64,000 nt of DNA from Thermoanaerobaculia bacterium (GTDB taxonomy: Bacteria; Acidobacteriota; Thermoanaerobaculia; Multivoradales; JAGPDF01): the NCBI GenBank assembly GCA_018057705.1, contig JAGPDF010000002.1, positions 26,918-90,917 on the forward strand. Reading direction: 5' to 3'. Numbering within the stretch: position 1 is the first letter of the stretch; each line of letters opens with the position of its first letter. This document shows positions 24,989-35,188 of this stretch, in pieces. Under the pieces are notes generated by a model, which saw nothing but the letters and a program-made list of their open reading frames with translations, was not told where the DNA came from and did no database searches. A program made the translations under genes and the position numbers.

Positions 24989-25990
24989 ATGGACCCGTTT
25001 GCCTGCCGTCGCTGCGCGCGGCTCGCTGTGCTCGTGCTGCTCGTCGCCCACCCGACCCGCGCGGGCGTCGATCCGATCCTCGTCGACGACTTCGAGTCCG
25101 GCGACTCCTGCCTCTGGGGAGTCGGTCCCGAGACCTGTCCCGGCTTCGCGGTCACGACACCCCCCCTCCTGGTACAGCCCGGGGAGGAGGCCGTGTTCTG
25201 CTACTACTTCCACACGGGCAACCCGGCAATCCAGGGCGTGCGTCGCATCGTTTCGTCGATGGAAGACAAGACCCGCTACCTCTCGCTGCTCACCACCCAC
25301 GATGCGCTGGGCAATCCGGTGGACGTCCAGCCTCCCGGAACGCTCTCCACCGCGGGCTGCACCTGGTTCGGCCCCAATGAGAACTCGCGGCGGATCTACA
25401 CCGCCCATGGCCTCGAGGAGGAGCTCCTGTTGCCGACCGATGACGGTGCGGGCGATCCGCTGGCGCTCGAGTTCCTCGCCGGCCAGCCGGCCGTTCTGGT
25501 CGCGCATGTTCTCAACGACACCGTCGATCCATTGACGACGGCGGTAACCCTCACCGCCTTCGCCCACGCGTCCGGGGTGGTCTACACCAAGACCGCCACC
25601 CTGACGACGGTCGACACCTTTCTCACGATCCCGACCGGTGGAGTGACCGTCACGACGGAGACTTGTCCGGTGCCGTCGGCGGTGAAGTTCTGGTGGTTCT
25701 CCACCCACACGCACGGCCTCGCGCAGCAGGCCGCGCTGCGCAACGGCGCCTCGGACCTGGTCGTCTCGACGAACTGGTTGGCGCCAGCGGTCACCGCTTT
25801 CGGCCCGCCGGACTTCTACGAGTTCGACCCGGGCGAGCCGATCACCTACCGCTGCGAGTACCTCAACAACTCCGGCCAGACGGTCGTCTTCGGTGAGAGC
25901 TATTTTGGCGACGAGAACTGCACCGGACTCGCCTACTTCTTTCCGGCGAACGCTCCGCGCACCTGCATCAACAGTACCCTGCTTCCCTAG
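24989..25990 (+). CDS. Secreted PHM-like protein, paralogue A
   Basis: A 333-residue exported protein: signal peptide up to about residue 24 (ending HPTRAG), then a DDFESGDSCLWG block common on secreted proteins of this kind of organism. The body resembles the two-domain fold of copper type II monooxygenases (PHM/DBM): VFCYYFHTGN in the first half, and THTHGL followed by YRCEYLNN, DENC and YFFPA in the second. Expected copper ligands are partly missing: no His-His pair in the first domain, and Asn where DEMC-type proteins have Met. The HTH is kept. It is a paralogue of the gene at 27814. Catalysis is doubtful and the role unknown. Confidence 0.6.
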   Translation: MDPFACRRCARLAVLVLLVAHPTRAGVDPILVDDFESGDSCLWGVGPETCPGFAVTTPPLLVQPGEEAVFCYYFHTGNPAIQGVRRIVSSMEDKTRYLSLLTTHDALGNPVDVQPPGTLSTAGCTWFGPNENSRRIYTAHGLEEELLLPTDDGAGDPLALEFLAGQPAVLVAHVLNDTVDPLTTAVTLTAFAHASGVVYTKTATLTTVDTFLTIPTGGVTVTTETCPVPSAVKFWWFSTHTHGLAQQAALRNGASDLVVSTNWLAPAVTAFGPPDFYEFDPGEPITYRCEYLNNSGQTVVFGESYFGDENCTGLAYFFPANAPRTCINSTLLP

Positions 25991-26005
25991 ACAGGAAGGC
26001 GCTCT

Positions 26006-27226
26006 TCAGCGGGCACCGGCGAGCTCTGCGCTCCCAGCCGGACTTTCGGCCGCCAGCAGAATCGCCGTCTCGAGGTCGCGCCAGATGTCGGCGGGGTCTT
26101 CGATGCCGACGGAGAGGCGCAGGAGCCCGGGGGTGATGCCCTCGGCGGCGAGCGCCGCCGGGTCGACCAGGCGGTGGGTGAGGCCCGCCGGGTGCTCGAT
26201 CAGGGTGTCGGTCGAGCCGAGCGAGACCGCCGGTGTGGCGAGCTTCACGTTCTGCAGGATCCGCCGCGCCGCCGCCGCGCCACCCGCCACTTCGAAAGCG
26301 AGGATCGCACCGGGGCCGCTCATCTGGCGCCCCACGAGCCCCAGCGGGTCGCCTCCGGGAAGGCCCGGGTAGAGGACGCGCGTGACGCCGGGATGGGCGG
26401 CGAGCTTCCGGGCCACGAAGGCGGCACTCTCCTGCGCACGCCGCACCCGCAGCGGCAGGGTCGGGAGGCTCCGGTGCAGCAGATAGGCCGCCCAGGGGTG
26501 GAGGAGCGACCCGGTGAGGATGCGCACCTGGCGCAGTCCCGCCGCGGCCGGCTCGCTGCAGGCGACGACGCCGGCGATCACGTCGCCGTGCCCGGAGAGG
26601 AACTTGGTCGCGCTGTGAATGCTGTAGGTCGCGCCATGGGCGAGCGGCCGCTGCAGGACTGGCGTGGCGAAGGTCGAGTCGACGGCGACCGGCACCGTTC
26701 CAGCCTGGCGCACGACCGCCTCGATGTCGACCAGGGAGAGCGTCGGGTTGCCTGGAGTCTCGATGAGGACGAGAGCGGTGTCGGGGCGCAGGGCTCCTGT
26801 GACCTCGTGCCTACCGACGAAAGTCGCTTCGATGCCGAGGATGCCGGAGGCCACGAGGTGGTCGGTGCCGCCGTAGAGCGGGCGTACGGCGACGACATGC
26901 CGGCCCTGGGCGCAAGCGGCGAGCAGGACGGCGCTGATCGCCGCCATGCCGCTGCCGAAGGCCACCGCCTGTTCTGCCCCCTCGAGGAGGGCGAGACCCT
27001 CTTCGAAACGTGCCACGGTCGGATTGTGCAGGCGGCCGTAGATCGGCGTCGCCGCGGTGGCGGCCCCGGCGGCGAAGGCGTCGAGCGCTCCGGTCGCCTG
27101 GTCGAGATCCGGGAACGGATAGGTCGAGGAGAGGTCGATCGGCGGTGCATGCACTCCGAGCGCGGCGAAAGAGTCGCGCCCGGCGTGAGCGGCAAGGGTG
27201 TCGACAGATTCGCTCGAATGCCGCAT
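26006..27226 (-). CDS. Cys/Met metabolism PLP-dependent lyase or synthase
   Basis: A 406-residue fold-type I PLP enzyme of the cystathionine gamma-synthase / gamma-lyase / methionine gamma-lyase family. Visible are the PLP Lys in SIHSATKFLSGHGDV, the cofactor Asp-containing segment VPVAVDSTFATP, the SGMAAISAVLLA phosphate-binding region, and the substrate loop PLYGGTDHL. Methionine gamma-lyases usually have Cys rather than Gly in that loop, so cystathionine gamma-lyase or an O-acylhomoserine enzyme is as likely. Start 27226 (MRHSS) leaves 13 bp to the divergent Lrp/AsnC gene; 27241 would overlap it. The arrangement mirrors mdeA-mdeR of pseudomonads. Confidence 0.85.
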   Translation of the reverse strand: MRHSSESVDTLAAHAGRDSFAALGVHAPPIDLSSTYPFPDLDQATGALDAFAAGAATAATPIYGRLHNPTVARFEEGLALLEGAEQAVAFGSGMAAISAVLLAACAQGRHVVAVRPLYGGTDHLVASGILGIEATFVGRHEVTGALRPDTALVLIETPGNPTLSLVDIEAVVRQAGTVPVAVDSTFATPVLQRPLAHGATYSIHSATKFLSGHGDVIAGVVACSEPAAAGLRQVRILTGSLLHPWAAYLLHRSLPTLPLRVRRAQESAAFVARKLAAHPGVTRVLYPGLPGGDPLGLVGRQMSGPGAILAFEVAGGAAAARRILQNVKLATPAVSLGSTDTLIEHPAGLTHRLVDPAALAAEGITPGLLRLSVGIEDPADIWRDLETAILLAAESPAGSAELAGAR

Positions 27227-27239
27227 AGAATTCGTCTCC

Positions 27240-27773
27240 ATGAATGACTCACAGAGTAAACGGCGGCCCACAGCAAGTCCATCGAATCTTCTGCGGAAGA
27301 CTGCGGATGCGGGCAAGCTCGACCGAATCGATCGCGAGATTCTGGCGGCGCTCGCGAACAATGCGCGGCTGTCGAACAAGGAACTGGCGGCGAAAGTGGG
27401 GCTCGCTCCGTCGTCGGCGCTCGAGCGCTTCCGCCGCCTGACCCGCGAGGGCTGGCTGCGGGGCTTCCATGCCGATGTCGATCCGCGGGCCTTCGGCCTC
27501 GGTCTCGAGGCGATGATCTCGGTCCGCCTGAAGCAACACTCGCGCGACCAGTTCGAGGCCTTCCGACTCTACGTACAGACCCTGCCGGAGGTCGTCGCGG
27601 CGTATCACATGGCGGGCGCCAACGACTTTCTGGTACATGTACGCGCACGCGACGCGGAGCACCTGCGGGACTTCGCGATCGACGCCTTCACGACCCGCCC
27701 GGAGATCGGGCACCTCGAAACCGCGCTGGTCTTCGAGCACCTGCGGGGCGGGGCGCCGATCTGGCCGGAGTGA
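27240..27773 (+). CDS. Lrp/AsnC-family transcriptional regulator
   Basis: A 177-residue regulator. The helix-turn-helix is in SNKELAAKVGLAPSSALERF, with the preceding LDRIDREILAALANNARL typical of the family. The C-terminal RAM ligand-binding fold covers about 85-165 (EAMISVRLKQHS, VVAAYHMAGANDFLVHV). Family members bind amino acids and form octamers on DNA. It is divergent from the PLP enzyme and probably controls it in response to an amino acid such as methionine or cysteine. The start is ATG 27240; a GTG at 27198 would lie inside the opposite gene. The promoters of both genes must sit within each other's coding sequence. Confidence 0.88.
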   Translation: MNDSQSKRRPTASPSNLLRKTADAGKLDRIDREILAALANNARLSNKELAAKVGLAPSSALERFRRLTREGWLRGFHADVDPRAFGLGLEAMISVRLKQHSRDQFEAFRLYVQTLPEVVAAYHMAGANDFLVHVRARDAEHLRDFAIDAFTTRPEIGHLETALVFEHLRGGAPIWPE

Positions 27774-27813
27774 GATCGGGGGGCGGTGCTATGTTGTGCC
27801 GGAGGTGGCCGAT

Positions 27814-28833
27814 ATGCCCTTGAGACCCCTGCAGTGGCTGCCGATCGTTCCTCTGCTGCTCGTCCTCCCCGGAGCGCCGCCTGCTGCGGCCGGCGGCATC
27901 CTGATCTTCGACGACGGCTTCGACACCGGCGACAGTTGCGCCTGGACTCTCGGACCGTCCTCCTGCCTGGGAGCGGGATTCCAGATCGACACTCCCGAAG
28001 TCCTCATCGGCCCGGGCGAAGAGATTACCTACTGCTACTACTTCGAGACCCCGAACGCGGAGCCGATCGGCGTCCATCGCTGGGCGCTCTCTCTGGGCTC
28101 GGTGACGCACGACGTGACGCTCTTCGCGACCTACGGTGCGGCGTGGGTGCCGGCCGTGCGGCAGGCGGCCGGCACGCTCTCCGCGGTCGATTGCGGCTTC
28201 GTCGACAGCGCCGTCACCAACACGACGGCGCTCTGGATGTATGCCGCGCACAGCTCCTTCGAGCAGCTGCTCCTGCCGGCCGACGACGGCGCCGGGACGC
28301 CGCTCGCCGTCGAGCTCGCCGCGGGTCAGCCGCTCTTTCTGCAGATGCACTTCAAGAACCCCACGGGGGTGCAGATCGCCAATACCGTTACGCTCGAGGC
28401 GGAGGCCTTCGAGGTCGGAACGGTCTACACGAAGACCGCGAGCTACCTCGCCTTCAACTTGTCCATCAATGTGCCGGCAACCACGAGCGGCAGCACCGCT
28501 TCCGGCACCTGCGCGACACCGCCGGGAGCGAAGTTCTGGATGCTCACCACCGAAACCCACCACTTCGCCACCGAGGCGACGATCCGCGACGGGGTCGCAC
28601 CGCTCGTGGTGACCAGCGACTGGCAGAACCCGGCCCTTACGACCTTCTCCGGACCTTCGTTCTATACCTTCTCGCCCGCCGGCTTGACCTACGAGTGCAC
28701 CTACGACAACGACACGGGCTCCACGGTCAACACCGGCAACGACCCGGTGCTGGACGAGAACTGCGCCGGTATCGGCTATTTCTTTCCGGCGACCCGACCG
28801 CTGCTCTGCCTGGATTCCACCGGCCCGCTCTAG
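27814..28833 (+). CDS. Secreted PHM-like protein, paralogue B
   Basis: A 339-residue exported paralogue of the protein at 24989, with the same order of blocks: signal peptide ending near PPAAAG, DDGFDTGDSCAWT, ITYCYYFETPN, a QMHFKNPTG segment that keeps one copper-type His, then TTETHHFATEATI, YECTYDNDTGS, DENC and YFFPA. Here the His-x-His is shifted (E-T-H-H), and Asn again replaces the Met of the DEMC motif. The copper sites are therefore even less complete than in paralogue A. Even-spaced Cys residues suggest disulfides. The two copies bracket the PLP enzyme and its regulator. Function unknown. Confidence 0.6.
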   Translation: MPLRPLQWLPIVPLLLVLPGAPPAAAGGILIFDDGFDTGDSCAWTLGPSSCLGAGFQIDTPEVLIGPGEEITYCYYFETPNAEPIGVHRWALSLGSVTHDVTLFATYGAAWVPAVRQAAGTLSAVDCGFVDSAVTNTTALWMYAAHSSFEQLLLPADDGAGTPLAVELAAGQPLFLQMHFKNPTGVQIANTVTLEAEAFEVGTVYTKTASYLAFNLSINVPATTSGSTASGTCATPPGAKFWMLTTETHHFATEATIRDGVAPLVVTSDWQNPALTTFSGPSFYTFSPAGLTYECTYDNDTGSTVNTGNDPVLDENCAGIGYFFPATRPLLCLDSTGPL

Positions 28834-28893
28834 CCCGACCTGTGCAAGAAGCTCCGTCCCGCAGCAGGAGTACTCATGCATAGGTCGGGCTAG
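28830..28893. repeat. Long inverted repeat after paralogue B
   Basis: Arms of 17 bp (28830-28846 and 28877-28893) pair with a single mismatch that can form G-U, around a 30-base loop. The left arm includes the stop codon of paralogue B. No T-run follows on the plus strand, so it is not a standard intrinsic terminator. It could be a transcript-stabilising hairpin, a bidirectional pause site or a copy of a dispersed palindromic element. Confidence 0.6.
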
Positions 28894-28909
28894 GTCCAGA
28901 TCGCTTTCC

Positions 28910-28951
28910 GAATCCGAAAAAGAAAAGGCCCCGGAATGGCTCCGGGGCCTT
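28910..28951 (-). terminator. Intrinsic terminator of the pyrophosphatase gene
   Basis: Perfect 10-bp arms AAGGCCCCGG (28925-28934) and CCGGGGCCTT (28942-28951) enclose a 7-base loop. Read on the minus strand, the stem is followed by a T-rich run (TTTTCTTTTT). It lies 56 bp after the hppA stop codon, exactly where a Rho-independent terminator is expected. Confidence 0.85.
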
Positions 28952-29007
28952 CGTTCATCTTGCGCCCGCCGCGCCCGCTGAGGTCGCGGCGGGGAACCTG
29001 CCGTGCT

Positions 29008-31455
<2,448 letters not shown>

Positions 31456-31795
31456 GACTCCTCCGTTCGAGACTGCCCCGGCCCCTTAAGGGGGCGGAGC
31501 TTGAGTTTGCGGGCGGTCTCGGGGCCGAGCCGCGCCAGCTGCAAAAAAATCCTTGGGATCGCACTGAAAGCTGCCCTGGCCGGAAAGAGGGCCAAGGCTT
31601 CGAAAGGGCCCGTCCATGGGCTTCGAACCGGAGAATTCTAGCCGAAAGCGGCAGGGCGAGGCGAGCGCCCCCGGGAGGGGGCGATTCGGCCCCGCCGGCC
31701 TTCGACTTTTGGGCTCCGAGTGGTAGCCTCCGCCCGTTTTCCAAGGGTAGAGAGGAAGCGCCGGCGCCGCCGAGTTACCTGGAGAGGGAGGTCGC
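31456..31795. other. Intergenic region between two divergent genes
   Basis: This 340-bp region separates hppA (minus) from the NSS transporter (plus). It holds the hppA ribosome site next to 31456, a 12-bp palindrome CCCCTTAAGGGG at 31482-31493 in the hppA leader, an A-tract (31543-31549), and a GAGAGGGAGG ribosome site before 31796. No convincing -35/-10 pair or RNA gene was found. Confidence 0.5.
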
Positions 31796-33397
31796 ATGTC
31801 GAAGCATGAGGCGAAACAGGAATGGGGCACGCGGGTGGGGGTGATCCTCGCCGTCGCGGGTTCGGCGGTCGGGCTGGGGAACTTCCTGCGCTTCCCCGGT
31901 CAGGCGGCCGCGAACGGCGGCGGCGCCTTCATGATCCCGTACTTTTGTGCCCTGCTCCTGGTCGGCATTCCAATCGGCTGGGCGGAGTGGACGATGGGGC
32001 GTTACGGCGGCCGCAAGGGAATGCACTCGGCGCCGACCATCCTGGGGGTCTTCGGGGGCGGCGGCACCTTCCGCTACCTCGGGATCATCGGAGTCCTCAT
32101 CCCCCTCGCCGTCTCCTTCTACTACACCTACATCGAGGCCTGGTGTCTGGGCTATTTCTGGCACTATGTGACTGGCGGCATCGGGGTGGACGCCGCGGCG
32201 CCGGTCGCCGAGCAGGCGGCCTCCGCCGGCGCCTTCTACAACACCTTCACTGGCCGCGAGGCGAACGGCGTCCTTACCGGCGGCTCGCTCGAGACCTTCA
32301 TCTTCTGGGCGATCACCTTCGGCATCAACATCTGGCTGGTCTTCCGCGGCATCTCGAAGGGGATCGAGAAGTTCGTCTCCTGGGCGATGCCGGCGATGGC
32401 GGTCTGCGCGCTCATCGTCCTGGTGCGCGTCTTGACCCTCGGCACCCCCGATCCGGCGAATCCGGACCAGAATGTGCTCAACGGGCTCGCCTACATGTGG
32501 AACCCGAACTTCGAGGCTCTCTCCAACCCGCAGACCTGGCTCGCCGCCGCCGGACAGATCTTCTTCTCGCTCTCGGTCGGCTTCGGCGTGATCATCAACT
32601 ACGCCTCCTACATGAAGAAGAAGGACGACGTCGTGCTCTCGGGGCTTACCGCCTCGGCGACCAACGAGCTCTTCGAGGTCGGCTTCGGCGGCCTGATCAC
32701 CATCACCGCTTCGTTCGTCTTCCTCGGCACCGCCAACATGATCGGCGCCGTTCAGGGCGGCACCTTCGGTCTCGGCTTCACCACCCTGCCGGTGGTCTTC
32801 GCCCACATGGGGGCGTTCGGCAACATCGTCGGGGCGATCTGGTTCTTCATGCTCTTCCTGGCCGCGATCACGAGCTCCATCTCGATGTACCAGCCGTCGC
32901 TCGCCTTCTTCCAGGAGGCGCTCGGCTGGGGGCGCAAGCAGTCGACCTCGCTCCTGGTCGGCATCTGCCTCGTGGGCTCCTTCCTGGTCATGTACTACAG
33001 CCGGGGCGGCATCTTCTGGTCGACGATCGACGACTGGGTCGGGACCTTCCTGATCTTCGTCCTGGCGATGATCCAGATCATCGCCTTCAGCTGGATCTTC
33101 GGCATCGAGAAGGGGTGGAAGGAGGCGCACTTCGGGGCGCAGATCCGCATCCCGGGCTTCTACAAGTTCATTATGAAATACGTGACGCCGACCTACTTGC
33201 TCGTGGTCTTCATCGCCTTCTGCTGGCAGAACCTCGGTTCCTGGCTGAAGTCGGTCGCCGACGAACCGTTGCGGCAGGGGGCGGTCGGGCTGATTCTGGC
33301 GACGGCGCTGATCCTCGTCGTCTGCACCTTCCTCGGCACGAAGCGGTGGCGGGCCGCGGGCCTGGACATCGACGGCAAGCATGCCCCGAACGACTGA
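31796..33397 (+). CDS. Sodium-dependent transporter of the NSS (SNF) family
   Basis: A 533-residue, roughly 12-helix symporter of the LeuT/neurotransmitter:sodium family. Helix 1 carries the sodium- and substrate-binding unwound segment GSAVGLGNFLRFP, followed by NGGGAFMIPYF. Helix 3 has IPLAVSFYYTYIEAW. The presence of a MetS-type small subunit 16 bp downstream suggests the MetPS-like branch, which takes up methionine or alanine with Na+. ATG 31796 has a GGGAGG ribosome site. The substrate is inferred from the partner only. Confidence 0.9.
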   Translation: MSKHEAKQEWGTRVGVILAVAGSAVGLGNFLRFPGQAAANGGGAFMIPYFCALLLVGIPIGWAEWTMGRYGGRKGMHSAPTILGVFGGGGTFRYLGIIGVLIPLAVSFYYTYIEAWCLGYFWHYVTGGIGVDAAAPVAEQAASAGAFYNTFTGREANGVLTGGSLETFIFWAITFGINIWLVFRGISKGIEKFVSWAMPAMAVCALIVLVRVLTLGTPDPANPDQNVLNGLAYMWNPNFEALSNPQTWLAAAGQIFFSLSVGFGVIINYASYMKKKDDVVLSGLTASATNELFEVGFGGLITITASFVFLGTANMIGAVQGGTFGLGFTTLPVVFAHMGAFGNIVGAIWFFMLFLAAITSSISMYQPSLAFFQEALGWGRKQSTSLLVGICLVGSFLVMYYSRGGIFWSTIDDWVGTFLIFVLAMIQIIAFSWIFGIEKGWKEAHFGAQIRIPGFYKFIMKYVTPTYLLVVFIAFCWQNLGSWLKSVADEPLRQGAVGLILATALILVVCTFLGTKRWRAAGLDIDGKHAPND

Positions 33398-33412
33398 CAA
33401 GGAGAGCGCGAA

Positions 33413-33544
33413 ATGACGATCCTGGGTTGGGTTTTTCTCCTCTCGTCGACCGCCTTCGTCTGGGGTCTGACCGGCTGGTGCTACTACAAGGTCTTGACCG
33501 TCAAGGAAGAGATCGAGATCCCGCCGGCCGCGCTCGGCGGCTGA
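33413..33544 (+). CDS. MetS-like small subunit of the NSS transporter
   Basis: A 43-codon gene encodes one membrane helix (about residues 3-24, ILGWVFLLSSTAFVWGLTGW) and a short acidic tail (VKEEIEIPPAALGG). It starts 16 bp after the transporter stop with a GGAGAG ribosome site. Size, topology and position match the MetS family of small subunits that accompany bacterial NSS transporters. It is probably required for transport or stability of the large subunit. Confidence 0.82.
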   Translation: MTILGWVFLLSSTAFVWGLTGWCYYKVLTVKEEIEIPPAALGG

Positions 33545-33599
33545 GTGTCGCGGCGGACCGTCCGGCTTGCGCAGCGGACGGATCGGATCGATGGTAGAA

Positions 33600-33625
33600 G
33601 GGGGCTCATGCGAGCCCCCTTTTTT
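33600..33625 (+). terminator. Intrinsic terminator containing the next gene's start codon
   Basis: Perfect 8-bp arms GGGGGCTC (33600-33607) and GAGCCCCC (33612-33619) enclose a 4-base loop ATGC and are followed by six T residues. It is a textbook Rho-independent terminator for the NSS/MetS transcript. The loop ATG at 33608 is also the best start for the sugar dehydrogenase, and the 5' arm contains its GGGGG ribosome site. The element may act as a terminator, a translational lock, or both. Confidence 0.8.
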
Positions 33626-35131
33626 CTTGCCCTGCTCACGCTGCCGACCGTCCTCACCCTGACCGCGGCGCCGGCCGAAGCCGACCTCTCCGGCGTCGAG
33701 CTCCGGCTCCTTGCGAGCGGGCTCAGCGATCCGGTGGCGATCGCCCATGCGGGCGACGACCGCCTGTTCATCGTCGAGCAGCGCGGGCGGATCCGCATCT
33801 TCGCCGACGGCGTCGTGCAACCGGGGAGCTTTCTCGACCTCTCCTCGCGGGTTCTCTCCGGCGGCGAGCAGGGTCTCCTCGGGCTCGCCTTTCATCCGCG
33901 CTACGCCGAGAACGGGTACCTGTTCGTCAACTACACCCGGGAAGGGGACGGCGCGACGGTGATCTCCCGCTTCCGCCGCTCGACCGGCGATCCGGGCCGC
34001 GCCGAGGCCGGCAGCGAGGCTACCCTGCTGGTGATCCCGCAGCCCTACTCGAATCACAACGGCGGCGACCTCGCCTTCGGACCCGACGGATTCCTCTACG
34101 TCGGCATGGGCGATGGCGGCTCGGGGGGCGACCCCGACTGCCGCTCGCAGAACCGCAACGACCTCCTGGGCAAGATGCTGCGCCTCGACGTCGACAGCCA
34201 CGCCGCGAGCGCGCCCTACTACGCCTCACCGCCGGACAATCCGTTCGCCGGCACGGCCGGCGCGGACGAGATCTGGGCGGTGGGCCTGCGCAATCCGTGG
34301 CGATTCTCCTTCGACCGCACGACGGGCCGGCTCTACATAGCGGACGTCGGGCAGAGCTCCCGCGACGAGATCGACATGGTGCCGTTCAACCACGGTGCCG
34401 TGGCCAATTTCGGATGGAAGATCATGGAAGGGAGCGCGTGCTACTCGCGCGACGCCTGTCCCGGCTCGACCCCGGTTTGCGGTTCGCCCGACCTCATCCT
34501 GCCGATCCTCGAGAACCTCCTCGCCGACGGAAACTGTGCGGTCATTGGCGGCTACGGCTACAGCGGGCATCGCCTTCCGGACCTCGACGGGCGGTATCTC
34601 TTCGGAGATTTCTGCTCCGGCCGGATCTGGGCCACGACCTGGAACGGGGCCGGATGGAACCGCGAGGCGTTTCCCTTCACACTCCCGGGACTTACGACGT
34701 TCGGCGAGACCTCGGTGGGTGAGATCGTGCTGGCGACGCAGGGCGGCGAGCTCTACACCCTGGAGAGGACGCCCCTCGCGGCCTGCGTCCCGGGCCTGGG
34801 GCGCGTCTGCCTGATCGATGGGCGTTTCCAGGTGGAGGTCTCCTTCCGCGACTACCGGGGATTCCGCGACGACGCGCTGCCGGTCACGACCGGCAGCGAC
34901 TCGACCCTGCTCTGGTTCTTCTCCCCGGCGATCTGGGAGCACCTGGTCAAGGTGATCGACGGCTGCAGCCTGAACGGCCACTGGTGGGTCTACGCCGCCG
35001 CCGCGACCGACGTCGAGTACGTCCTGCGCGTGACCGATACCCTGCACCACCGGGTCCGCGAATACCCCAACACCCTCGGCAACCGCGCCCCCGCGCTCAC
35101 CGACTCGACGGCCTTCGCCACCTGCCCGTAG
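33608..35131 (+). CDS. Secreted PQQ-type sugar dehydrogenase (glucose/sorbosone family)
   Basis: A 507-residue exported beta-propeller. The signal peptide MRAPFFLALLTLPTVLTLTA is cut near AEA. The propeller has family blocks GEQGLLGLAFHP, YSNHNGGDLAFGPDGFLYV, GDGGSGGDP, GLRNPWRFSFD and GGYGYSG. His in SNHNGG and Arg in LRNPWR correspond to catalytic and PQQ-binding positions of soluble aldose dehydrogenases. Residues about 405-507 form a separate C-terminal domain (CLIDGRFQVEVSFRDYRG, NGHWWVYAAAATDVEY) that I know as a recurrent tail on secreted proteins of acidobacterial type. The start lies in a terminator loop; no other start keeps the signal peptide. Confidence 0.85.
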   Translation: MRAPFFLALLTLPTVLTLTAAPAEADLSGVELRLLASGLSDPVAIAHAGDDRLFIVEQRGRIRIFADGVVQPGSFLDLSSRVLSGGEQGLLGLAFHPRYAENGYLFVNYTREGDGATVISRFRRSTGDPGRAEAGSEATLLVIPQPYSNHNGGDLAFGPDGFLYVGMGDGGSGGDPDCRSQNRNDLLGKMLRLDVDSHAASAPYYASPPDNPFAGTAGADEIWAVGLRNPWRFSFDRTTGRLYIADVGQSSRDEIDMVPFNHGAVANFGWKIMEGSACYSRDACPGSTPVCGSPDLILPILENLLADGNCAVIGGYGYSGHRLPDLDGRYLFGDFCSGRIWATTWNGAGWNREAFPFTLPGLTTFGETSVGEIVLATQGGELYTLERTPLAACVPGLGRVCLIDGRFQVEVSFRDYRGFRDDALPVTTGSDSTLLWFFSPAIWEHLVKVIDGCSLNGHWWVYAAAATDVEYVLRVTDTLHHRVREYPNTLGNRAPALTDSTAFATCP

Positions 35132-35188
35132 CGTAAGAAGCGGGCGCGATGGGCGTTGTCTCTTCGACAGGATCGGAGAGGTGCGCGC

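Noticed and set aside
31775-34201. Open frame of 808 codons on the minus strand over the NSS transporter
   Set aside because: No motifs, antisense to an intact transporter, its small subunit and the dehydrogenase.
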